Part shown: piece by piece, positions 33,411 through 41,069 of the stretch
Layout of the letters: each line of letters starts with the position of its first letter
How positions within the stretch are numbered: position 1 is the first letter of the stretch
Assembly (NCBI RefSeq): GCF_016616095.2
Contig: NZ_CP067089.2
Span: 3,658,001 to 3,722,000 of the forward strand
DNA: 64,000 bases
Direction: 5' to 3'
Origin: Breznakiella homolactica
GTDB taxonomy: Bacteria; Spirochaetota; Spirochaetia; Treponematales; Breznakiellaceae
Notes under the pieces: generated by a model
The model's database searches: none
What the model was told of the DNA's origin: nothing
What the model saw: the letters and a program-made list of their open reading frames with translations, nothing else
Program-made: the position numbers and the translations under genes

Positions 33411-36400
33411 CTATACCGGCAGCTGCCAGACCGAAGCGCCCAGGCGGGCTGCGGCTTTTTCCGCGGCCCCCGTGCCTGTCAGAACCGCCGCGGCGCATTT
33501 CTCCGTCAGAGCCGCCAGACGCCGGGCAGCAGCCCGGACTTCATCCCCGGAAATATCCGCCATGGCTTCGAGTTTCCGCTGTATATGGATATCCTCAATC
33601 CCGTACAGGTACCTGAAAAAATCGGTCCCGCCTTTTTCGGCGCTTGTCCGGGGCCGGGTTTCCTTGGAATACGCGCCGATAACGGTTTTTTCCAGTTCGC
33701 TTTCTTCTATTATTTCGTCCGCCGTATTCTGCAGAATTGTTTTAAAGGAATCCAGTGAACGGACCGGATTGGGGTCGCGGTAGGTTGCCATCAGGAAAAC
33801 TTCTTCCATACGGTCGGGATAGGCGAACGCCCCGTAGGCCCCGCCCCGCATGCGGATATCCTCCCAGAGGGCTCCCGTGGAAAGCATGTGGGACAGGACG
33901 AGTTCCGCCGACTGCTCCCGGCTGGCGTACCGGGTTCCCGGAAGCGCCAGGGCGGCAAAACCCACCTGCAGAGACGGCGAAGCGTATACCGCCGGAGCCG
34001 CACTCTGCGCGCCTCCGAGGCTGCCCAGCAGGGAGAGGAAGGGATCGATGCCTTCGGAAGCGGTATTCCGGGGGCGGGGTGAACCGAAGGCGCTGAATTT
34101 TTTTTCCAGAATGGCCAGGGCTTTTCCGATGGCGGCCTGTGAGCCGGTGATATTCGCGATGAGTCCTCCCCGGGAAACCAGGGTATCCCGGATGGCGGAC
34201 AGTTTTTCCGCTGTCTGCCTGCTGTCCATTGTCTGCAGGGTATGGACGAATTCCAGCTGGGCCAGGCCGCTCCAGAGTTCATCAATTCCCCGGGCCCGGG
34301 AGAAATACCGTCCCGCCATGCCTGCGGCGTACAGATGGCCCGAAGGCGCCAGGCTGGAATCCACATCGTTCTTCATTTCGGCGGTAAGATCCTCGAGGCG
34401 CCGGGTATCGGTAAAATCAGCCTCCATGATAAGCCGGTACGCCAGATCGGCGGCTTCTTCGATTTTTTCATCCAATGCCTTGAGTCTGAATACGATCCAG
34501 TCCCGTCCGCCGAGATCGAGAATTCCCGAAGGCGTTTCCATAGTCCTTCCGGTTCCGGGGGGTAATCCTCCGGTTTGGAGCATGCCGTAGAACCCCCCGG
34601 CGGTCAGGGCAAGCAGGCTCGAAACCTTCGCGTAGTCCATACCCGGAAGCCCCATGGAAACGGAGGCCCTGGAAAAGAAGGGGAACCAGGGATAGTCCCG
34701 GGGTTCAAAAATATCCAGGGGAAGGGCAAAGTCCATGTAGGTAATACCGTTGGTAAAAAGTTCATGGCTCAGCACGGGGACTCCTCCGGCGTCATGGAAC
34801 TCCCGGGGGACCTTCTCGGTTTCCGTACTCAGTTCTTTCCGGGAAAGGTGGGGAATAGCCGCGAGGTCCTCGGGGCTGTCCCCTTCGGTCTGGATCTGTT
34901 CCAGTTCCGCTGATTTTTCCCTGACGGCGGCCCGTTCCTCTGCGGTCATGGACGCGAGTTTTTCCGTGAGCCGGCTTTCCTGCCGGGCTTCCTGGCGTTC
35001 CAGGTACTGTTCGTCGGGCTCCACCAGTATGAGCGCCCGGTGGGGATTGTTCAGCAGGTATTTTTCTATCAGGGATTCGAAGTACCGGCTGTCCCCGGCG
35101 AGGTTCTTTTTGAGTTTTTCGAATGACGGCGCGAAGAGCAGAGACTCCCAGGGAGCCGTACCGTGGAGCCATCCTCTGAGGGACCGCCGCAGCCATACCA
35201 GGGAATAGGGACCTCCGGACCTCCGGATTTCCTTGTGGGAAAATTCCATGGACAGCAGGGCCGCTTCAATCTCTTCCTTGGGAATACCCTCCGCCGCTAA
35301 TTTTTTCAGCTCCGCCATGATAAGATCCGAAACCTTTCCGGCGTCTTCGGATTGCACTCCCCGGAGCCCCGCGGAGAAAACCGTTTCCCGGATTTCCCCT
35401 TCCAGTCCCGAAGCCGGGGCAAGATCCTCCCCGAGCCGGGATTCGGTAAGCGCCTTGGTGAGGGGCGAGCCGTCATGGCCCAGGAGGGTTTCCGTCAGCG
35501 CCGCCAGAGCCAAAGTTTCGGCGGAATCCGCGGCGTCGGAACATACCCAGGAAAGGAGGACCGTTGATTTCTGTTCCGAGCCCGCCGGGCAGGGGACCCG
35601 GATGGTCTGGGGCTCTGTCCAGGGTTTCGCCTTGGCAATCGGCGGAACCGCCGTTCCCGCAGGGATATCAGACAGGAATTTTTCATTCAGGAAGGCAAGC
35701 TGTTTTTCCGTGGGGATGTTTCCCGCCAGGAAAATCCTGCAGTTCGACGGCGCGTACCGGGTCCGATGGAATTCCCTGAGCTGTTCCAGGGTCAGGTCCG
35801 GGATGTCCTCCGGGTCTCCCCCGGAATCGTGGGCATATATAGTATCCGGAAGCACTCCCCGGATGGACCAATGCCCCGCGAAGGATTCCAGGGACGAATA
35901 GGCGCCTTTCATTTCATTGTATACCACTCCGGTTACGGAGAGTTTTTCGCCGCCTTCGGAGGGGGCAAATTCCAGACGGTGCCCTTCCTGCAGAAAGGTC
36001 CATTCTTCCAGAAGAGGCCGGAAAACCGCGTCCCCGTACACGGACATGAGGTTAAAGTAATCGTGCTCATTGGTTGAGCTGGCGGGATACACTGTTTTGT
36101 CCGGGTATGTCATGGCGTTGAGGAATGTCTGGAGGCTGCCCTGGGCGAGGATGATAAAGGCATCCTTGAGGGGGTAGTTTTTTGAGCCGCAGAGCACGGA
36201 ATGCTCCAGAATATGGGCAACCCCGGTGGAATCCTCCGGAGGGGTTTTGAAGGCGAATGCAAAGAGGTTTTCGCTGTCGTCATTGAGTATATGGAAAACT
36301 TCGGCTCCGCTGGCGATATGCCGCGCCCAGATTCCCGTGGCCTGGAGTTCCTCCAGGTTCCGTACTTCGGTAATCTCAAATCCGCTGTCCAGACGCTGTC

Positions 36401-36422
36401 CAGCATGTAATGGGGTGTTCAT
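33411..36422 (-). CDS. M16C family zinc metalloprotease (presequence protease/insulinase-like)
   Basis: A 1003-residue protease with the inverted zinc motif HILEHS (HxxEH) near residue 70 and the downstream Glu region about 75 residues later. SSTNEHDYFNLMSVYGDAVFR is typical of PreP/CYM1-type M16C enzymes (split here after FNLM). Two further insulinase-like halves and the M16C-associated linker (about 460-700, long charged helix EARQESRLTEKLASMTAEE) complete the expected 950-1050 residue length. These chambers degrade unfolded peptides up to about 65 residues. No signal peptide, so cytoplasmic. GGAG lies 7 bases before the ATG. Family assignment strong. Confidence 0.93.
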   Translation of the reverse strand: MNTPLHAGQRLDSGFEITEVRNLEELQATGIWARHIASGAEVFHILNDDSENLFAFAFKTPPEDSTGVAHILEHSVLCGSKNYPLKDAFIILAQGSLQTFLNAMTYPDKTVYPASSTNEHDYFNLMSVYGDAVFRPLLEEWTFLQEGHRLEFAPSEGGEKLSVTGVVYNEMKGAYSSLESFAGHWSIRGVLPDTIYAHDSGGDPEDIPDLTLEQLREFHRTRYAPSNCRIFLAGNIPTEKQLAFLNEKFLSDIPAGTAVPPIAKAKPWTEPQTIRVPCPAGSEQKSTVLLSWVCSDAADSAETLALAALTETLLGHDGSPLTKALTESRLGEDLAPASGLEGEIRETVFSAGLRGVQSEDAGKVSDLIMAELKKLAAEGIPKEEIEAALLSMEFSHKEIRRSGGPYSLVWLRRSLRGWLHGTAPWESLLFAPSFEKLKKNLAGDSRYFESLIEKYLLNNPHRALILVEPDEQYLERQEARQESRLTEKLASMTAEERAAVREKSAELEQIQTEGDSPEDLAAIPHLSRKELSTETEKVPREFHDAGGVPVLSHELFTNGITYMDFALPLDIFEPRDYPWFPFFSRASVSMGLPGMDYAKVSSLLALTAGGFYGMLQTGGLPPGTGRTMETPSGILDLGGRDWIVFRLKALDEKIEEAADLAYRLIMEADFTDTRRLEDLTAEMKNDVDSSLAPSGHLYAAGMAGRYFSRARGIDELWSGLAQLEFVHTLQTMDSRQTAEKLSAIRDTLVSRGGLIANITGSQAAIGKALAILEKKFSAFGSPRPRNTASEGIDPFLSLLGSLGGAQSAAPAVYASPSLQVGFAALALPGTRYASREQSAELVLSHMLSTGALWEDIRMRGGAYGAFAYPDRMEEVFLMATYRDPNPVRSLDSFKTILQNTADEIIEESELEKTVIGAYSKETRPRTSAEKGGTDFFRYLYGIEDIHIQRKLEAMADISGDEVRAAARRLAALTEKCAAAVLTGTGAAEKAAARLGASVWQLPV

Positions 36423-36463
36423 GGTTTATCTCCGGCGGGCCCGGGGCCCGGTTTCTGATATAA

Positions 36464-36482
36464 CGGCCGCTTTCCGCGGCCG
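36464..36482 (-). terminator. Hairpin after the fliG paralogue
   Basis: CGGCCGC (36464-36470) pairs perfectly with GCGGCCG (36476-36482). On the minus strand it is followed by TTATAT, so it may end the fliG transcript, though the T-run is poor. A second GGGCCC-rich palindrome follows nearer the M16 start. Confidence 0.4.
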
Positions 36483-36520
36483 GTCCCGTCACGTTACGCG
36501 GCGGGTGCAGCGCCGGCCTG

Positions 36521-37798
36521 TCAGCCGACTACGTCATCGTCATCCACGAGAATTATACGGCCTTCATCACGGCCCGCCCTGAACCAGACGAGAAAATCGT
36601 TGTCCGCCGCGTCCACATCCCGTTTCGGGACCGGTCCGAGAAGTTCACCTTCCTCACGGACGATGGCCCGCCGGGACGCGGACATATTTGAGTAAATCTT
36701 CTCGGCAAAGCCGCCGGATTTTCCCTTGAGGAGCAGGGCAATGTCCCGGTCGGACATGGTCCTGAGCTTTGCCTGGATGGGCTTGTCTTCGGCCTTGATC
36801 ACATCCTCCAGGGTATTGAGGCGTTCCTTCAGGTCCTGGCTCAGTTCGGGATCGTCGGTTTCAAGCTCATCCAGAATCCGTTCGCCGAAGGACGAGTCCG
36901 AATACTTGAGTATCTGCGCCAGGGCCGCCCGGCCGTCAATATCCTCGGTATCGGTTTTTCCTATGGATCTTGCCTTTTCCCTGAGGGACGCGGCCACCCG
37001 TTCAAGAACCTCCGGAGGGCTTTCGCCGAGCCGGGCAATCCGTTTTACGATTTCAAGCTTTTTCTCAGGGCTGATGTTCGCCAGGGCCGCGGCGGTCGCT
37101 TTTGGCGAGAGCCGGGACAGAACCAGCGCGGCGGTGGCCGCGGACTCGTTCCGCAGCAGCATGGCAATCTGCTCCCCGGAAAAGTCTTCCATAAAGGTCA
37201 GGGGATTCTCAATGGCCTCCGGCACGGCCCTGCGGAGCAGTGATTCGCCCTGTTCCTTGCCGTAGGCGGCATGGAGTATATCCCGGGCCGCGTCGATTCC
37301 CCCTGAAACATGCCCCGCGGCTGTATAGTTGCGGGAAAGAAGACTGCGGAATTCGTACAGTATTGAATCGGCTTCCTCAGGGGTAACTCCCCGGATGGAA
37401 GAAATTTCCCGGGTAATCTCCTCGACCTGCCCGGGCTCAAGTTTAGCCAGGATCTGGGAGGCGTCTTCGCTTCCTATTAATATAAGGAATTTCGCGACCC
37501 TGCGGTATTTTTCTTCCCGGGGCGACGGTGTTTCTTCGTCTTTTCCCGGAGGAACGGTTTTTATGAACCGTTTTTTTGGTTCTTCCGGGGCGCGGGAACC
37601 GGCTTTTTTCCGGGTTTTAATAAATCCGCCGGTACTCTCGGTTTCAACCGGGCTTACCCGGGGAATTTTATCCGCCGGATCGGCCGGGTTTCCCTTTTTG
37701 GGAAGTTCCGATGCGGTTTTTCCGTCGCTTACGGACTTCTGGTACGCTGCTATCCGGCGGGCGTTATTCATATTTGCCGGAGGTTTGGATTTACCCAT
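36521..37798 (-). CDS. fliG: FliG-type flagellar motor switch protein paralogue with long N-terminal extension
   Basis: A 425-residue protein. The last 330 residues follow FliG: N-domain KFLILIGSEDASQILAKLEP and VEEITREISSIRGVT, middle domain NPLTFMEDFSGEQIAMLLRN with SPKATAAALANIS, and C-domain LEDVIKAEDKPIQAKLRTMS, DRDIALLLKGKSGGFAEKIY, MSASRRAIV, LLGPVPKRDVDAA. FliG couples the rotor to the stator. About 90 extra residues at the N-terminus are basic and low-complexity (KKRFIKT, TRKKAGSRAPEEPKKR). Spirochaetes carry two FliG copies; which this is cannot be fixed here. Its promoter gives a message starting within a base or two of the ATG. Confidence 0.88.
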   Translation of the reverse strand: MGKSKPPANMNNARRIAAYQKSVSDGKTASELPKKGNPADPADKIPRVSPVETESTGGFIKTRKKAGSRAPEEPKKRFIKTVPPGKDEETPSPREEKYRRVAKFLILIGSEDASQILAKLEPGQVEEITREISSIRGVTPEEADSILYEFRSLLSRNYTAAGHVSGGIDAARDILHAAYGKEQGESLLRRAVPEAIENPLTFMEDFSGEQIAMLLRNESAATAALVLSRLSPKATAAALANISPEKKLEIVKRIARLGESPPEVLERVAASLREKARSIGKTDTEDIDGRAALAQILKYSDSSFGERILDELETDDPELSQDLKERLNTLEDVIKAEDKPIQAKLRTMSDRDIALLLKGKSGGFAEKIYSNMSASRRAIVREEGELLGPVPKRDVDAADNDFLVWFRAGRDEGRIILVDDDDVVG

Positions 37799-37804
37799 AT
37801 ACTA

Positions 37805-37834
37805 ATAGTACGATGGAGAGGCCTGAGGGGTCAA
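37805..37834 (-). promoter_or_regulatory. Promoter of the fliG paralogue
   Basis: Minus strand -35 TTGACC (37829-37834), 18-base spacer, -10 TACTAT (37805-37810), then TAGTAT and the ATG. There are six bases between the -10 box and the start codon and no Shine-Dalgarno. Confidence 0.6.
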
Positions 37835-37974
37835 TTGAAGTTTGTTTTTTTCCCGGTTTTCCAGCCCCATGGGGCCCCGGCGGCCCTGAAAAATCAATGT
37901 TTTGAAGATATAAAACTATTTTTGGATTTTATGTATTATCTTCCGATTTTTATATAATATTATCGTAATTTGGT

Positions 37975-38003
37975 TTGCGCCCCGTGATTTGTTCCTTTAT
38001 ACT
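37975..38003 (+). promoter_or_regulatory. Promoter of the PocR-corrinoid operon
   Basis: -35 TTGCGC (37975-37980), 17-base spacer, -10 TATACT (37998-38003), 9 bases before ATG 38013. A second -10-like TATAAT lies at 37953-37958. The bases before the ATG (CTCCTTGGT) contain no ribosome-binding site. Confidence 0.45.
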
Positions 38004-38012
38004 CTCCTTGGT

Positions 38013-39368
38013 ATGAAAAACATAAAAAGTATCCAGGATGTAATTAACCGCCGCGAGACCGAGCCGCTTCTAAAAAAAGCCTTTGAAATGGCCAAGGCCT
38101 ATAAACGGGCGGTAAATGCGGACTGCTCTGTCCTGGGAAAGGACGGGCATTGTGTAGGCTCTCCCGATGGTTTGGGCAACATGTTCTGTTCGCTGTGCAA
38201 GAAATATTCCGATTCCCAGGAACAGGACAATGATCCGTCGCGATTTCCCTGTACCGATGTCCATCTGGACGCGGTCAAGGAGTCCCAGCGGTTCGGGGGA
38301 ATCTATATTTATATGTGCGAACGGGGGTTCATTTACTGGACGAGCCCTATTTTTTCCTACGGCCATCTGGTGGGGTCCTTTATATGCGCCACCGTCGGTA
38401 TCGACCGGGAAGAGGCTATTGAATCGATCCAATCCATGAGCCGCGGGGAAATTACCTATGAAGAAGCCAAAGAGCTTCTGTCCCAGGTTTCCGACGCTAC
38501 CCCCGAACGGGTCCAGGCTATGGCGCAGATACTCCTGATCTGCGCCGAGCATCTTTCAAAAGGGACGGATGATTATTTTGAAACCCTCAAACGCAGGACC
38601 GAACAGCAGTCCCAGCTCTCTTCGGAGATTCACCATTTAAAGGACCAGCAGGCCGCGGGAATGGTGATGCCCGGGTATCCTCTGGACAAGGAACGCATGC
38701 TCATGGCCGCCCTGCGCCGGGGAGACAATGACACGGGCCGGAAAATTCTTAATGAACTGCTGGGAAATCTCTTCTTTTCCAACCCTGACAATTTTAAATA
38801 TATGCAGTTCCGGGCTATCGAACTGGTGGTGCTCCTTTCCCGGGCGGCTTTTGACCCCAGTACCACCGAGGATTCCGTACTGGAGACAAATAACCGGTAC
38901 CTCCGCCGTATCCAGGAAGCCCAGAATGTGGAGGAACTGACGGATATTCTCCATATAATTGTGGACCGCATGGCAAGCCAGATTTTTTCATTCCGCGGAG
39001 CCCGGCACGCCGCGGCCCTGCGGCGGGCCGAGCGGTATATCTGGGAAAATTTCTCCCGGAAAATCAGCCTCCCGGAAATTGCCGCCGCCTCGGGATTATC
39101 CGCGCCGTATTTCAGTACGATTTTTAAGGAAGAAATGGGTGAAAACCTGTCCAGTTATCTCAACCGGCTCCGGGTTGAAAAAGCCTCCCACCTCCTGACG
39201 GAAACAATGCTTTCATTAAGTGAAATTGCCGGAATCTGCGGATTTGAGGACCAGAGCTGGTTTTCAAAGATTTTCAAACAGTATATGGGAGTAAGTCCCG
39301 GAAAATACCGGGAATACGGCGGCGGATTGGTGCCTGAGGTGTCGGAAATTCATAATACGCCTTCATAA
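38013..39368 (+). CDS. PocR-domain AraC family transcriptional regulator
   Basis: A 451-residue protein from ATG 38013. Residues about 5-165 form a PocR-type sensor with cysteines at MFCSLCKKY, RFPCTDVH and YMCERGFIYWTSPIF and the YGHLVGSFICATVG ending. In other bacteria PocR senses small hydrocarbon derivatives such as propanediol. A helical linker follows. The last 100 residues are a double AraC HTH (ISLPEIAAASGLSAPYFSTI, LSEIAGICGFEDQSWFSKIF, each within the limit). It stands at the head of an operon with a corrinoid protein 35 bases downstream and probably activates it. The start with TTG at 37989 would lie upstream of the -10 box and is rejected. Confidence 0.88.
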   Translation: MKNIKSIQDVINRRETEPLLKKAFEMAKAYKRAVNADCSVLGKDGHCVGSPDGLGNMFCSLCKKYSDSQEQDNDPSRFPCTDVHLDAVKESQRFGGIYIYMCERGFIYWTSPIFSYGHLVGSFICATVGIDREEAIESIQSMSRGEITYEEAKELLSQVSDATPERVQAMAQILLICAEHLSKGTDDYFETLKRRTEQQSQLSSEIHHLKDQQAAGMVMPGYPLDKERMLMAALRRGDNDTGRKILNELLGNLFFSNPDNFKYMQFRAIELVVLLSRAAFDPSTTEDSVLETNNRYLRRIQEAQNVEELTDILHIIVDRMASQIFSFRGARHAAALRRAERYIWENFSRKISLPEIAAASGLSAPYFSTIFKEEMGENLSSYLNRLRVEKASHLLTETMLSLSEIAGICGFEDQSWFSKIFKQYMGVSPGKYREYGGGLVPEVSEIHNTPS

Positions 39369-39403
39369 ACACCCCACCAAAGTCCCGCAGGAGAATAGAA
39401 AAA

Positions 39404-40054
39404 ATGGTAGAATTAGCTGAGATTTCCCGGTGTGTCCAATCCGGAAAGGCCAAGGATGTGGAGGCCCTGGTCAGTCTGGCAATAGAGGAACAGTACAGCC
39501 CCAAGGAAATACTGGAGGATGGGCTTCTTTCGGGGATGCGCTCGATTGGGGAACGGTTCAAAAAAAATGAAGTTTTTGTTCCCGAGGTACTCATCGCGTC
39601 CCGGGCAATGCATATGGGCTTTGCCATTCTCAAACCCATTATACGGTCTTCGGATGTTCAATACAAAGGAGTGGTGGTCATCGGGACGGTCAAGGGAGAC
39701 CTGCACAATATCGGCAAAAATCTTGTGGCCATGATGATGGAAGGGGCGGGGCTCAAAGTGGTTGACCTTGGCACCGATGTCTCCCATGAGAAGTTTGTTG
39801 AAGAGGCAATCATCCATAAAGCCGACATACTTGCCTGTTCCGCACTGCTGACCACCACCATGATGCAGATGAAAACCGTTATTCAGGCTGTTACGGCCGC
39901 GGGACTGCGGGAAAAACTGAAAATTATGGTAGGCGGCGCTCCGGTAACGGAAAATTTCTGCCGTTCCGTGGGGGCCGACGTATATACTCCTGACGCAGCC
40001 ACCGCGGCGGAGCAGGCTCTGGCCCTTTGTTCAAAAAAACGAATTAAAAAATAA
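39404..40054 (+). CDS. Corrinoid (B12-binding) methyltransferase subunit, MtaC/MtbC-like
   Basis: A protein of 216 residues. The N-terminal helical cap (about 1-80, ILEDGLLSGMRSIGERFKKN, FVPEVLIASRAMHMGF) and the Rossmann-type cobalamin domain have the lower-ligand motif GDLHNIGKN (Asp 99, His 101, Gly 104), then SALLTTTMMQMK and VGGAPVT. Such proteins carry a methyl group between a substrate-specific MtaB/MtbB-type enzyme and a pterin or thiol acceptor. AGGAGA lies 8 bases before the ATG. No methyltransferase subunit is encoded nearby; partners are the PocR-AraC regulator and a G3E GTPase, so the donor is unknown. Confidence 0.93.
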   Translation: MVELAEISRCVQSGKAKDVEALVSLAIEEQYSPKEILEDGLLSGMRSIGERFKKNEVFVPEVLIASRAMHMGFAILKPIIRSSDVQYKGVVVIGTVKGDLHNIGKNLVAMMMEGAGLKVVDLGTDVSHEKFVEEAIIHKADILACSALLTTTMMQMKTVIQAVTAAGLREKLKIMVGGAPVTENFCRSVGADVYTPDAATAAEQALALCSKKRIKK

Positions 40055-40064
40055 GGAGATAGTA

Positions 40065-41024
40065 ATGCCGAAACCTGCCCAGATTGTCCTTGTGAGCGGA
40101 CTGACCGGTTCCGGGAAAACCACAATTCTCGGAGATATTATGCGGACCCTGCCGGGGAAAAAATCCATCATCCGGATAGATGAATGGGGACGGCTCTCGG
40201 TTCACCCCATGGGGATTAAGCTTCTGGATGATTCCGATTCCACGGAGCTGTACGGCGGCCGGGGTTTATCCGCCAGTCTGATACCCATGATCCTAAAGGA
40301 CCTGAACAGCCTCATCGGTATTGGAACCGAGTATATTTTCGTGGAAACCTCCGGGCTTATCAAACCGGCGACCCTGGATCCGCTCATCCGTGCCGCGGAG
40401 GAAACCAACAGCGAAGCCCTGCGCTACCTGGGAATGATCTGTCTTATCGACGCGACGGATTTTCCCGATCAGCCGTCCAATAATATCCATCTGTATGAAA
40501 AGGCCGCCTATGCGGACTGTTTTATTATTTCCAAGGCCGATTCCGTTCCCAAAAGAACCCTGGCCGCCATTAATACCGAACTTAAGCGATTCCGCCCCTG
40601 CGCGGCGATTTTGGTCCGTTCCCGGAAAGGCCTTTCCGGGAGCGCAATCCTGGATGGATTGGATACTTCTACATGTTCCGTTTCCGCGGCGGTTCCCCGG
40701 GGCGTAAAAAACCACAATGTACCGCAGCTCTGTACGCTGCTGCCGGAGGCGCCGGTCCGCCGCGGGGATCTTGAGACGTTTCTGCACGCGATCACTCCCA
40801 GGGCGTTCAGAATCAACGGTTTCCTGCATGTACAGGGATCGCAGCCCTGGGTGAATATTGATATGGTGGAAGATTCTATTTCCCTCGAATCCGTTCCGGA
40901 GCATGCCGCCCGGTCCATGTGCCTGGGTCTGACTTTTATGTGGAAGAACCCTTCGGTTACGGATACCGAACTTGTCCGGGACTGGGTCAGCGCCACCGGT
41001 GTTAAAGGTTCGGTGGTAATGTAG
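40065..41024 (+). CDS. G3E family (CobW/COG0523-like) GTPase next to the corrinoid protein
   Basis: A 319-residue P-loop GTPase: Walker A SGLTGSGKTTIL (residues 11-22), G3E motif FVETSGLIKP with Glu 94, the Mg-binding Asp in CLIDATDF and base-recognition SKAD. The C-terminal domain is of the CobW type (RAFRINGFLHV). The CxCC metal motif of classical CobW metallochaperones is absent, so a corrinoid rather than zinc role is more likely (inference). Related G3E proteins load or protect B12 enzymes (MeaB) or metalloenzymes. AAGGAG lies 7 bases before the ATG and only 10 bases separate it from the corrinoid gene. Confidence 0.85.
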   Translation: MPKPAQIVLVSGLTGSGKTTILGDIMRTLPGKKSIIRIDEWGRLSVHPMGIKLLDDSDSTELYGGRGLSASLIPMILKDLNSLIGIGTEYIFVETSGLIKPATLDPLIRAAEETNSEALRYLGMICLIDATDFPDQPSNNIHLYEKAAYADCFIISKADSVPKRTLAAINTELKRFRPCAAILVRSRKGLSGSAILDGLDTSTCSVSAAVPRGVKNHNVPQLCTLLPEAPVRRGDLETFLHAITPRAFRINGFLHVQGSQPWVNIDMVEDSISLESVPEHAARSMCLGLTFMWKNPSVTDTELVRDWVSATGVKGSVVM

Positions 41025-41069
41025 CAGGGCTCCCGCAGCATACCTTCATACAGCGGGCGCCCTGGGTTT

